Assembly (NCBI GenBank): GCA_000421045.1
Contig: ATWC01000018.1
Coordinates: 1-55,764 of the forward strand
From: Lachnospiraceae bacterium NK4A179
GTDB taxonomy: Bacteria; Bacillota; Clostridia; Lachnospirales; Lachnospiraceae
Direction: 5' to 3'
Length of the DNA stretch: 55,764 bases
In this document: positions 24,327 through 32,697 of the stretch, in pieces
Layout: each line of letters begins with the position of its first letter
Numbering within the stretch: the stretch's first letter is position 1
Made by a program: the position numbers and the translations under genes
Notes under the pieces: generated by a model
Seen by the model: only the letters and a program-made list of their open reading frames with translations
Databases searched by the model: none
What the model was told of the DNA's origin: nothing

Positions 24327-26605
24327 AAACTATCTCTTACCCTCTTTGCCGCAGCCACAAGATTCTTCAGGCTGGGTATGGTTTCCTCGTTTCCTCTTGT
24401 CTTGAGTCCGCAGTCCGGATTAGCCCAGAGCTTGGACGCATCTATCTTCTCCAGCATTTTCTTCAGCGCACTCTCGATCTCTTCCACTGAAGGAACTCTC
24501 GGAGAATGAATGTCATATACTCCGGGACCCACCTCTGTCTTAAAATTATTTTCCTTAAGTGAATCCAGGATCTGCAGATCAGAACGCGATGCTTCAAAAG
24601 TTATCACATCCGCATCCATATCATCTATCGCAGGTATTATATCAGTAAATTCACTGTAGCACATATGTGTATGGATCTGCGTATCCGCCTTAACCTTCCC
24701 GGATACAAGTCTGAACGTGGGGATAGCCCAATCCAGATACTCGCTGTACCAGTCAGAACGACGAAGCGGAAGCTTTTCTCTAAGTGCAGCTTCATCGATC
24801 TGTATTATGCGTATGCCATTGGCTTCCAGATCCAGCACTTCATCACGGATAGCCAGTGCGATCTGATATACACTTTCTTTGCGGCTTATATCCTCACGCG
24901 GGAATGACCAGTTGAGTATGGTAACCGGTCCTGTAAGCATTCCTTTTACCGGCTTGTCTGTCTGCTCTGCAGCATATTTACTCCACTTTACGGTAATAGC
25001 CTCTTTTCGTGACACATCACCCCAGATGATAGGAGGCTTAACACATCGTGTACCGTAGGACTGCACCCATGCTTTTTCCGTAAACAGATAACCGTTCAGA
25101 TGCTCACCGAAGTACTCTACCATATCGTTTCGTTCAAACTCACCGTGTACAAGCACATCAAGTCCTATCTCTTCCTGCAGACGGATCACTTCGCGGATAC
25201 GCTCTTTGATGAATGTTTCATATTCATCCTTTGTGATCTGTCCTTTGGTGTATAACGATCTCTCTTTCTTGATCTCTTTAGTCTGCGGGAATGATCCTAT
25301 CGTTGTTGTAGGGATAGCGGGAAGTCCGAATTTTTCCTTCTGTATCTTTTCCCTCTCTGCAAATGCAGGCAGTCTTACAAAATCTGCTTCTGTGATGGCT
25401 GCGAGCTTTTTCTGCACTTCGGGATCGGTTGCATTCCTGTCAGCAGTAAGAATGTCCGCATTTTGGTTAAGGATCTCTTTTGCCCTTTCATCTGTATGAT
25501 CGGCTATATAGGCCAGTTCTCTGAGCTCTCCCAGTTTCTCATATGCAAAAACAAAATGTTTCTTTATTCCATCCTCAAGTTTGGTTTCGTTATCAAGAGT
25601 ATATGGAACATGAAGAAGAGAGCATGAAGTGCTTATAACTATTCTCTCCTGTGACACTCCGGCTGCCTTGATCTGAGCTAAGATATCCAGAGTCTTGGCA
25701 TAATCGTTTCTCCAGATATTCTTTCCGTTTACCACACCCGCAAAAAGAAGTGCATTATTTGAGAATCCGTTTTTCTTTATCAGTTCCAGACTGTCGCGTC
25801 CTTCGATAAGATCAAGACCCAGGCCATCAAAATCCATGGTGATGAGTTTTGAATAGATATCACGGGTGTCTCCGAAATATGTATTAAGCAGCACCTTGCA
25901 TCCCGACTTATTCTCAAGTATGGACTGATAGATCTTTTCAAAAAGAGATATATCCGCATCATCCAGATCCTTTACAAGAGAAGGCTCATCAAACTGTATC
26001 CATTCTGCTCCGTTATCTGAAAGACATTTGATAAGTTTTACATATTCTGCGGTTAAGTCTGATGCTATGCTTTCCTTCGTACTGTTTCCGGTAAATTTCA
26101 AAAGAGAAAGGAAAGTGAACGGTCCGATGATCATCGGTTTGGTCTGCAGGCCAAGTTTTTTTGCTTCAAGATATTCTTCCACAGGCTTGTTTCCTGCAAG
26201 ACTGATGCTCGTACCATCTTCAAACTCGGGAACAATATAATGATAGTTGGTATTGAACCACTTCTTCATCGGAAGTGCATGCACATCTAAACCGTCTTTC
26301 TGATAGCCTCTCGCCATCGCAAAATAGCGCTGCAACTCAGAAACAGGGAGATTCCTGTATCTTGAAGGTATCACATTAAATAACACAGCAGTATCCAGAA
26401 CATTATCATAAAAAGAGAAATCATTGGAAGGAATAAAGTCGATACCCTCTGCGCTCTGTTTCTTCCATGATCCCTCTTTCAGTTCGTGTGCCGTATTCAA
26501 AAGATCGGATTCTGTGATCTCGTTCTTAAAAAAACTTTCTGTTGCGAATTTAAGTTCACGAAGTTTTCCTATTCTGGGAAAGCCTGTCACTGATGTATAA
26601 CTCAT
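24323..26605 (-). CDS. metE: Cobalamin-independent methionine synthase
   Basis: A full-length (760-residue) 5-methyltetrahydropteroyltriglutamate-homocysteine methyltransferase. The N-terminal barrel starts TSVTGFPRIGKLRELKFATE. The catalytic barrel has PTTTIGSFPQT, HGEFERNDMVEYFGE, the zinc ligands His/Cys in QIHTHMCYSEF (about 646) and Cys in NPDCGLKTRG (about 731), and Glu in VITFEASRSD. It makes methionine without vitamin B12. ATAGGAGG precedes the start by 8 bases. It is first in a two-gene operon with the methyltransferase/reductase. The 80-base leader is too short for an S-box riboswitch, but it holds two palindromes that may bind a repressor or activator. Confidence 0.97.
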   Translation of the reverse strand: MSYTSVTGFPRIGKLRELKFATESFFKNEITESDLLNTAHELKEGSWKKQSAEGIDFIPSNDFSFYDNVLDTAVLFNVIPSRYRNLPVSELQRYFAMARGYQKDGLDVHALPMKKWFNTNYHYIVPEFEDGTSISLAGNKPVEEYLEAKKLGLQTKPMIIGPFTFLSLLKFTGNSTKESIASDLTAEYVKLIKCLSDNGAEWIQFDEPSLVKDLDDADISLFEKIYQSILENKSGCKVLLNTYFGDTRDIYSKLITMDFDGLGLDLIEGRDSLELIKKNGFSNNALLFAGVVNGKNIWRNDYAKTLDILAQIKAAGVSQERIVISTSCSLLHVPYTLDNETKLEDGIKKHFVFAYEKLGELRELAYIADHTDERAKEILNQNADILTADRNATDPEVQKKLAAITEADFVRLPAFAEREKIQKEKFGLPAIPTTTIGSFPQTKEIKKERSLYTKGQITKDEYETFIKERIREVIRLQEEIGLDVLVHGEFERNDMVEYFGEHLNGYLFTEKAWVQSYGTRCVKPPIIWGDVSRKEAITVKWSKYAAEQTDKPVKGMLTGPVTILNWSFPREDISRKESVYQIALAIRDEVLDLEANGIRIIQIDEAALREKLPLRRSDWYSEYLDWAIPTFRLVSGKVKADTQIHTHMCYSEFTDIIPAIDDMDADVITFEASRSDLQILDSLKENNFKTEVGPGVYDIHSPRVPSVEEIESALKKMLEKIDASKLWANPDCGLKTRGNEETIPSLKNLVAAAKRVRDSL

Positions 26606-26641
26606 TGTTGATATCCTCCTATAAAGGTTTTAAGTGTTAGG

Positions 26642-26679
26642 AGATATCATATCTTCATTTTGTCGATATAGATAATATC
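26642..26679 (-). promoter_or_regulatory. Paired palindromes upstream of metE
   Basis: AGATAT-c-ATATCT (26642-26654, perfect) and GATAT-AGATA-ATATC (26665-26679) have centres 24 bases apart, about two DNA turns, 37-74 bases before the metE start. They share the half-site GATAT, as expected for a dimeric regulator binding in tandem. Confidence 0.45.
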
Positions 26680-26685
26680 TATTTT

Positions 26686-28086
26686 TTAGCGTTTGCCATA
26701 GCTTATAGTTATCGCTTCGGGGATTCGCTTTTTTTCATTTGGAAATACCTTGTTCCAAAACACATAAACAAGCACAACGGAAAATGCAGTAGATATAATA
26801 TCAGCAACCGGCTGAAGAATATAAAGTCCGAACTCTCCACACGCTGTATTTAAGATAAAAAGCAGTGGAAGAAAAACAAACCCCTGGCGCGAAACAGAAA
26901 TAAAAAGCGCAGGAAAATATCGACCGACATTCTGCAGGAACATGCTCGAGAGCGCAAAGACTGCCATAACAGGAAGAGAAAGACACTGGAATCTGACAAT
27001 TTTGGCCGAAAGCATGATAACATCATCATTTGAAGACAATAATGCGGATAACGGCACCGCATATACCGCAATTAAGATAGTGGAAATGAGCAAAAATACA
27101 GATCCTATGATCACCGTTATATTAAGAGCCTTCTTTACCCTGTCGAATTTTCCTGCGCCATAATTCATTGCACATATAGGCTGGAAGCCTTGTCCGAAAC
27201 CTATCATCAACATATTTCCCAGCGAGATTATACGCGTTGCTACCGTAAATGCAGCCACAAGAGCTTCACCATAACCGGATGCAATACTGTTAAGAATGAT
27301 CGAAGCGATACTTGTGATACTCTGTCTTGAAAAATTCGGTGCGCCACCCACCAATATGTTATACAGCCTCTCCTTTGTAAACTTTGCCTCCGAAAAATGT
27401 GCAGGGATATTTCCATGCATATGCATAAGTCTTATCAATACAAAGGTGCTGAGTATATGTCCGATAAGCGTAGCCACTCCGGCTCCGGCCACTTCCATCT
27501 TGAAACCATAGATAAACACAGGATCCATTATGATATTTGTCAGCATACCTGCAAGTATGCCTATCATCGCATCCTTCACATTCCCGCAAAGTCTTATCTG
27601 GTTGTAAACAGTAAAAGCATACAGAGTAAACGGAACTGCAAGCAGCATAACAGTCAGATAGCTGTCCACATAATGATTCAGACTGTCTGACGCATTACCG
27701 CCAAGTGCCCTGATAAGCGGTCCTTTAAAAGCAAAACATAATAAAACAATAACAACAGAAGATATGACCGCAAGAAAAACTCCGCATGCTGCAACCTTTC
27801 TTGCCTCCTCTTCCTGCTTTGCACCTAAAAGGCGCGACATTTTATTACCGCTTCCATAACCAAACCAGAAGCCCAGAGCCTGGATGAAACTGATGAACGA
27901 AAAGACTATGCCGATCGCTGCCGTCATGCTCTTGTTCCCAAGAAATCCTATACAGAAAGTATCTGTAAGATTATAGATGAGTGTCACCATCATTCCCACC
28001 ATCGTAGGAAGTGATGTTTTTATCAGGAGCGGGAACAGCGGCTCATTCAGGATCTTTTCACGTCTTGCTTCCTTTGCGTCAGCCAA
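26686..28086 (-). CDS. MATE family efflux transporter
   Basis: A 12-helix Na+ or H+ driven exporter, about 466 residues. LIKTSLPTMVGMMVTLIYNLTDTF and GNKSMTAAIGIVFSF are typical MATE N-terminal segments, and GFGQGFQPICAMNYGAGKF opens the second half. A TTG start at 28086 is chosen: GGAGAGG lies 9 bases upstream, and it overlaps the preceding stop by 8 bases. An in-frame ATG at 28113 lies deep inside the previous gene. It is the last gene of the TetR / RPH-like / MATE operon, which suggests export of a toxic compound related to the kinase's substrate. Confidence 0.93.
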   Translation of the reverse strand: MADAKEARREKILNEPLFPLLIKTSLPTMVGMMVTLIYNLTDTFCIGFLGNKSMTAAIGIVFSFISFIQALGFWFGYGSGNKMSRLLGAKQEEEARKVAACGVFLAVISSVVIVLLCFAFKGPLIRALGGNASDSLNHYVDSYLTVMLLAVPFTLYAFTVYNQIRLCGNVKDAMIGILAGMLTNIIMDPVFIYGFKMEVAGAGVATLIGHILSTFVLIRLMHMHGNIPAHFSEAKFTKERLYNILVGGAPNFSRQSITSIASIILNSIASGYGEALVAAFTVATRIISLGNMLMIGFGQGFQPICAMNYGAGKFDRVKKALNITVIIGSVFLLISTILIAVYAVPLSALLSSNDDVIMLSAKIVRFQCLSLPVMAVFALSSMFLQNVGRYFPALFISVSRQGFVFLPLLFILNTACGEFGLYILQPVADIISTAFSVVLVYVFWNKVFPNEKKRIPEAITISYGKR

Positions 28087-30553
28087 CTTTCTTAACCTCT
28101 CCTTTATTACCATTCACAAGGATCATGTCACCGTCTTTGAATTTGGCGGTAGCAAGTCCAACCCCAAGTACAGCAGGTATCCCGTACTCCCTGGCAACGA
28201 TCGCTGCATGTGACAGTTCAGCTCCGGTATCAGCCACAACAGCACTCGCAAGCGAAAATAGCGGTGTCCACTCGGGATCAGTAAGTTTGCATACCAGCAC
28301 ATCGCCCTTTGTAAACTTATAGAATTCCTCCGGCCCGTTTATAAGACACGCCTTACCTACTGCTTCTCCGGTACTTCCCGATACGCCTTTCAATTCATCG
28401 CCCGTATCATCAAAAAGCATAAGTTTGGCGCCTTCCCAGACTTTATCCGCAAGAACTCTTTTTGCTTTCCTTCGTGTGATCTTCTCTTCATAGGCATCCA
28501 TAACACAACCGGTAGCACAGACATCAAGAAATTCGTTTATAAAAAGATATACAATGTTATCACTGTAATCTTTTGTTCCATACAATAAAAATGATGCACG
28601 CTCAAGCAATCTTCTGGTGTAATAGAACACAGTTTCCCACATCATCTGCGTTTCTTCCCGGATCACATGGAAATATCTGATGTTTTCAACTTTTTTCTCA
28701 AATTCCGGATACTTCTTTTCACCTACGATTTCTTTTAACTGCATCATCAAAGGCGTGTACATATCCTTCTCTTCTTTTAGAGGCTGACCCATTAAAGGTC
28801 TTGCCAGTCTTATCATCCTGTCAGGATCCTCATGGAAAGTTTTTGCGATCGTGCAATAACAGTTATAGTCTGACTTGTATCCGTGCTTCTCAAGGAATTT
28901 ATCAAATATAGCTTTTGTATCAGGATATTTTTCGATCAATGCGCTATATCCCATACCGCCTGTAATGGCATCCTTAACAGCCTCATCCTTTGAGAGTGCA
29001 AAAGCTAAGAGTTCCACATCACGGCTCATTACCGATGTCTCATTATCAAGGTTCTTGTATAAGTCATATACGGTATACTTTTTATCTATTTTCCTGAGCT
29101 TCTTTTCAGGCTCAGATTTTAGCAGGAAAGTTGAAAACAGAGCATATTTGAATCTGTAATATGCCAGATCATTTATCAGGTCACGCATCTTTTCCATTGT
29201 GTTGCCACACTGTTTTAATGTCATTGACTTATAGTCTGCATTCATGATTTCCGACAGTCTGCTATGGAATTCAGGCATCTTGTCTTTAAGCACCTGTTCG
29301 CAATGACGATGATCGCTCATTTCCTTCACGAGATGTGGCAGATTAAAAATCTTTGAATTGATCGACTTCTTATCGGCAGGAAGAATGGATACACCATCAT
29401 CATCTATCTGGGGATGGATACCAATAACTATCCCGCCCTCCGCAAAGATCGCATCTTTCTGGTCATCTATAAGTTCGATCAGATCATAATCCATCGGCAG
29501 ATATGGGAACGGCATTTTCTCAAGCATAAAACCCATGCTCGATCTCTGCGATGCAGAGATGACGCAACGGTCAAGATATGTCTGTATAAGCTTTTCCTCT
29601 ACAGGATCAGCATCATCTTTTAATGTTGTGATCGCACGTGCCTGAAGTATATATATTGCACCGTCACGCATGCCCCACTCTATATCCATTGGCATGCCAT
29701 AATACTTTTCAACCTTTGCAGCTTCCATGCAAAGTTTTTTAACAGTATCATCTTCAAGAGCTCGTTTTGCGCGGGATTCCTCGTCCGTGCTTATCTCTTT
29801 TGTTCCGCCATCTTCAGAATATATGATCGCAGTCGCCTTGCTGCCTATGTTAAAGCTCTTTATATTTCCTTCTTTATCCGTAACATAAGTATCTGCTGTG
29901 ACCTTACCTGAAACAACCGATTCTCCCAGACCGTATGAAGCATTGATCTGCATCTCATCTTTATTCCTGCTTACAGGATTGACTGTAAACAAAACTCCTG
30001 CCACTTCGCTCTCGACCATTTCCTGCACTACAACCGCAAGCGCAACAGATGTCTGATCGTAACCATGATTCTGTCTGTAGATTACAGCTCTGTCCCCCCA
30101 CAAGGACGCGTAGCAATTGATAACTGAGCGGATGAGTTCTTCTTCACCGCATACATTAAGATAAGTTTCCTGTTGCCCGGCGAAGCTTGCATCAGGAAGG
30201 TCCTCTGCCGTCGCAGAAGATCTGACAGCAACCCGGGCACGATCTCCGAGCTTCCTGTAAGCAGAAATGATCTCATCACGAATACTGTCAGGCATTTTCG
30301 CTTCGCGTATCTGCTCTCTGAATTTTCCTGCACACTCCGTAAGTTTGGAAACATCAGTTCCGGCTACTTCAAGCTCTTTCCTGATTGGATCAAGCAAAGA
30401 ATTAAAATCTAGGAATTCGTTATAAGTGGAACTTGTGACAACGAAACCATCAGGAACACTGATGCCGCAATGTGTCATCTCACCCAGATTGGCACCCTTG
30501 CCACCCGCGACATCAACATCTTCTTTCCTTGTATCCTTAAACCAACGTATCAT
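28079..30553 (-). CDS. Rifampin phosphotransferase-like dikinase (PEP synthase family)
   Basis: A protein of 824 residues. An ATP-grasp domain (about 1-310) starts WFKDTRKEDVDVAGGKGANL and includes AVRSSATAEDLPDASFAGQQ and IEWGMRDGAIYILQARAIT. A central helical region of about 440 residues follows, then a C-terminal swivelling phosphohistidine domain with DTGAELSHAAIVAREYGIPA, in which His-782 should be phosphorylated. The PEP/pyruvate-binding barrel of true PEP synthase or PPDK is absent. This order and length match rifampin phosphotransferase, which uses ATP to phosphorylate the antibiotic. The central domain would set substrate choice, and I cannot say whether it accepts rifamycins. TetR lies directly upstream (TAAATG junction) and MATE downstream. 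The product could instead be an unrelated dikinase. Confidence 0.75.
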   Translation of the reverse strand: MIRWFKDTRKEDVDVAGGKGANLGEMTHCGISVPDGFVVTSSTYNEFLDFNSLLDPIRKELEVAGTDVSKLTECAGKFREQIREAKMPDSIRDEIISAYRKLGDRARVAVRSSATAEDLPDASFAGQQETYLNVCGEEELIRSVINCYASLWGDRAVIYRQNHGYDQTSVALAVVVQEMVESEVAGVLFTVNPVSRNKDEMQINASYGLGESVVSGKVTADTYVTDKEGNIKSFNIGSKATAIIYSEDGGTKEISTDEESRAKRALEDDTVKKLCMEAAKVEKYYGMPMDIEWGMRDGAIYILQARAITTLKDDADPVEEKLIQTYLDRCVISASQRSSMGFMLEKMPFPYLPMDYDLIELIDDQKDAIFAEGGIVIGIHPQIDDDGVSILPADKKSINSKIFNLPHLVKEMSDHRHCEQVLKDKMPEFHSRLSEIMNADYKSMTLKQCGNTMEKMRDLINDLAYYRFKYALFSTFLLKSEPEKKLRKIDKKYTVYDLYKNLDNETSVMSRDVELLAFALSKDEAVKDAITGGMGYSALIEKYPDTKAIFDKFLEKHGYKSDYNCYCTIAKTFHEDPDRMIRLARPLMGQPLKEEKDMYTPLMMQLKEIVGEKKYPEFEKKVENIRYFHVIREETQMMWETVFYYTRRLLERASFLLYGTKDYSDNIVYLFINEFLDVCATGCVMDAYEEKITRRKAKRVLADKVWEGAKLMLFDDTGDELKGVSGSTGEAVGKACLINGPEEFYKFTKGDVLVCKLTDPEWTPLFSLASAVVADTGAELSHAAIVAREYGIPAVLGVGLATAKFKDGDMILVNGNKGEVKKVG

Positions 30554-31159
30554 TTATTTTCCCTCTTTTTTTAAATACTTATGCACTGCCATTTCTATAA
30601 AAGATTTCAGAAGATTATCGTAATACTTTTTGTCCATTTCTTCTTTCGCTTCAGAATATGCGATAAGTCCTTTTATAAGATTCAAAATCCCTTTTTCATC
30701 AACCTTTGCAGCTATCCCGTTCTTTTTCCAATATGCATTCAGATCTTTAAGGTATAACAAATATTCATTCATTATCAGAGCGCGTGTCCGATTGATATCC
30801 GTACTCAGTATCGAATAGGCTTCTTTGTATATATCCAGGTTCGAAATCTTATCATCCATCGAAACAAAGTTTGAGTGGACCACCTTGATGAGAAACTTTT
30901 GCGGATCCTTTTTCGAAGCCGGAAAATCAAGTCTCATCACATCTAATTTCTGTTTCACCCTGTATTTGATAATGTCAGCCATGAGGCTTTCCTTATCAGG
31001 ATAGAAATTGTAAAAACTTCCAAGGGATATACCTGCCATCGATGTAAGTGTACGTACATTCAATTTCTTCGCATCGCTTGAATGAAACAGTTCGATCGCT
31101 GCCTCCCATATTCTTTTTTTGATCTCGATCTTTTCTTCTTCCGTGTATGCTTTACCCAT
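30554..31159 (-). CDS. TetR family transcriptional regulator
   Basis: A protein of 201 residues. The N-terminal helix-turn-helix reads RIWEAAIELFHSSDAKKLNV, RTLTSMAGISLGSFYNFYPD, KESLMADII. The C-terminal ligand domain is typical of TetR in size but its ligand is not predictable. The TAA stop abuts the ATG of the dikinase gene. A perfect 11-bp inverted repeat 19-51 bases upstream of the start is the likely operator, which gives autoregulation and control of the resistance-like operon. Confidence 0.93.
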   Translation of the reverse strand: MGKAYTEEEKIEIKKRIWEAAIELFHSSDAKKLNVRTLTSMAGISLGSFYNFYPDKESLMADIIKYRVKQKLDVMRLDFPASKKDPQKFLIKVVHSNFVSMDDKISNLDIYKEAYSILSTDINRTRALIMNEYLLYLKDLNAYWKKNGIAAKVDEKGILNLIKGLIAYSEAKEEMDKKYYDNLLKSFIEMAVHKYLKKEGK

Positions 31160-31177
31160 ATCTGCCTCACTTTATAT

Positions 31178-31210
31178 AGCTATGAACATCTCTCCTCTCT
31201 GTTCATAGCT
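31178..31210 (-). promoter_or_regulatory. TetR operator candidate, perfect 11-bp inverted repeat
   Basis: AGCTATGAACA (31178-31188) and TGTTCATAGCT (31200-31210) are exact complements around an 11-base spacer. The site lies upstream of tetR and also 86 bases before the divergent + strand promoter. On the - strand the spacer reads GAGAGGAGAGA and is followed by ATG TTC ATA GCT ATA TAA, a five-codon frame that could be a leader peptide. Confidence 0.65.
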
Positions 31211-31295
31211 CATTTATAACACAACATTTTTTTGATGTCAATCAAAGAAGATCGCTCTTTGGCATTTTTGCGCTATAGCATTTTGTCAAATATAC

Positions 31296-31325
31296 TTGAC
31301 ATTTTGTAATGTGCTGTTTTATACT
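31296..31325 (+). promoter_or_regulatory. Strong promoter for the membrane protein/XRE pair
   Basis: TTGACA (31296-31301), an 18-base spacer and TATACT (31320-31325). The start codon follows 55 bases later. Confidence 0.65.
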
Positions 31326-31380
31326 CACAGCATAAGGCGAAACCGGTTAACGCCCAAAAATTAGAACAGAGGAAATGACA

Positions 31381-32394
31381 ATGAAGAAAAAATACACTAA
31401 ATATGCAGTACTGGCAGCGCTTTTGGTATTTATAACTTTTCTACTTTCAATGGCTGTAGTTAATAATTCAGGAAAGCCCGTAAGCACTTATTCCGGAATC
31501 GTTAAGGTGACTACCGCAAATGGACAGATCGCAGGAAACGATCTGTACGAGCTCCCTTCAACCATCATAAAAGACAGCGGAGTCTATCACCTCTTTGCCG
31601 ATATGGAATGTGAAGATTATATGGTCGATACCGAAGTCGACTCACTCGTAAACGGTAATGATTCCGTACTGGCTTTTGAAGAAGGCAGATACTTATACAA
31701 GCTTTCAAGCCTCAAGGCATCTCTTAATAAAGACGATGAAGTAACCATGTGTCTGAGATTTAAACCGTCTGAAGATGAGCCCATAAAGGACGGCGATCAC
31801 TATGTTGAATATACCGTTCAGGTTATGCGTGACAACACCTTAAGTACGTTCACAGCAGCTTTTTCCTTTGGTTCTGTTCTTGTGGGAGTCATCAGCTTTG
31901 TTTTATTCTTCATCAGTGATAAGAAAAAGAGCAAAGGTTTCGACGAAATGCAGCTTATGTACAGAGGGCAGGCCGCTTTAAGTGCTTTATTAACTTGCCT
32001 GGTTATTCTTTTGGGCTTCATGTTTTGTTTTTTCATGGAAGTAATCCCCTTTGATGCCGCGACACTTGTTACAGTTATCTTTTACCCGTCACTAGGTGTA
32101 TTCATTATCCATGCCGACAGTCACGATGCCTACACCGTTTTTAAAGAAAACACAACCAATCGTAAGATAATTGGTCCTCTGTTTCTTGCAGTTGGTATCA
32201 TCACAACGGCTATGTTTCTGCCACAGTTATTTTTGGTAATACGCAATCAGGAGAAAATGCTGGAATTACCAAGATATATAGCATCGAACTCATTTTTCCT
32301 TATGGTTGGTATAGAGATGATCATAAAGACGCACTCAGATAAAAAGGAAGCTGAATTGGAAGCACGCATGGAGACAGAAAATGAAGAATCTTAA
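31381..32394 (+). CDS. Polytopic membrane protein paired with an XRE regulator
   Basis: About 337 residues. The ATG at 31381 is preferred over 31375 because AGAGGA ends 7 bases before it. A first helix (about 8-28) is followed by an outer domain of about 130 residues, then five helices between about 160 and 310, with a cytoplasmic loop DKKKSKGFDEMQLMYRGQAA. The loop K-x-x-DEMQ-x-x-x-RG is seen in Firmicute membrane proteins encoded beside small HTH regulators. Its 3' end overlaps the XRE gene by 14 bases, so they are co-translated and the regulator probably acts with it. Transport or sensing is possible; function unknown. Confidence 0.65.
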   Translation: MKKKYTKYAVLAALLVFITFLLSMAVVNNSGKPVSTYSGIVKVTTANGQIAGNDLYELPSTIIKDSGVYHLFADMECEDYMVDTEVDSLVNGNDSVLAFEEGRYLYKLSSLKASLNKDDEVTMCLRFKPSEDEPIKDGDHYVEYTVQVMRDNTLSTFTAAFSFGSVLVGVISFVLFFISDKKKSKGFDEMQLMYRGQAALSALLTCLVILLGFMFCFFMEVIPFDAATLVTVIFYPSLGVFIIHADSHDAYTVFKENTTNRKIIGPLFLAVGIITTAMFLPQLFLVIRNQEKMLELPRYIASNSFFLMVGIEMIIKTHSDKKEAELEARMETENEES

Positions 32395-32572
32395 GCTTAA
32401 ATCAGCAAGAGCCGCGCTTGATCTGTCTCAACAGGAGTTAGCAGATAAAGTGGGAGTCTCCCGTCAGACCATAAATGCAATAGAAAAAGGAGATTACAAC
32501 CCTTCGATCAATCTTTGTATAGCGATCTGTAAGGTATTGGGTAAGACCCTGGATGATCTCTTTTGGGATTGA
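32381..32572 (+). CDS. Small XRE/Cro-type regulator
   Basis: A protein of 63 residues that is only a helix-turn-helix: LKSARAALDLSQQELADKVG, VSRQTINAIEKGDYNPSINL, CIAICKVLGKTLDDLFW. This YgzD-like class of stand-alone HTH is usually coupled to a membrane-protein gene, as here. It overlaps that gene by 14 bases. The last codon runs into a long hairpin. Confidence 0.93.
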   Translation: MKNLKLKSARAALDLSQQELADKVGVSRQTINAIEKGDYNPSINLCIAICKVLGKTLDDLFWD

Positions 32573-32621
32573 GCGTTAGATTATAGTAAGCGCAATTACT
32601 TATTGCGCTTACTATAACGCT
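32572..32621. repeat. Long palindrome between convergent genes
   Basis: TTATAGTAAGCGCAA (32581-32595) and TTGCGCTTACTATAA (32603-32617) form a perfect 15-bp stem with loop TTACTTA. AGCG/CGCT extend it across a bulge, reaching the XRE stop codon. No T-run follows on either strand, so it is not a standard terminator. It contains the 16-base element also found at 10321. Confidence 0.7.
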
Positions 32622-32631
32622 CTACGATGAT

Positions 32632-32684
32632 GCGTACGGATTTTGGAAGGGGATGTGCCGCTTAAAACGGCCAAAATCCGACGC
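32632..32684. repeat. Second structured palindrome
   Basis: GCGT-a-CGGATTTTGG pairs with CCAAAATCCG-ACGC (14 pairs, one bulge). Inside, CCG-CTTAAAA-CGG forms a second small hairpin, giving a two-tier fold. There is no T-run. It lies 14 bases from the end of the convergent permease gene. Confidence 0.65.
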
Positions 32685-32697
32685 GGTAGATAAGCAG

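Noticed and set aside
26606-26685. Possible S-box (SAM) riboswitch before metE
   Set aside because: The gap is only 80 bases and lacks the conserved S-box core and a terminator; the palindromes fit protein binding better.
28079-30553. Classical phosphoenolpyruvate synthase
   Set aside because: The C-terminal PEP/pyruvate-binding barrel is missing and the His domain ends the protein, so central metabolism is an unlikely role.
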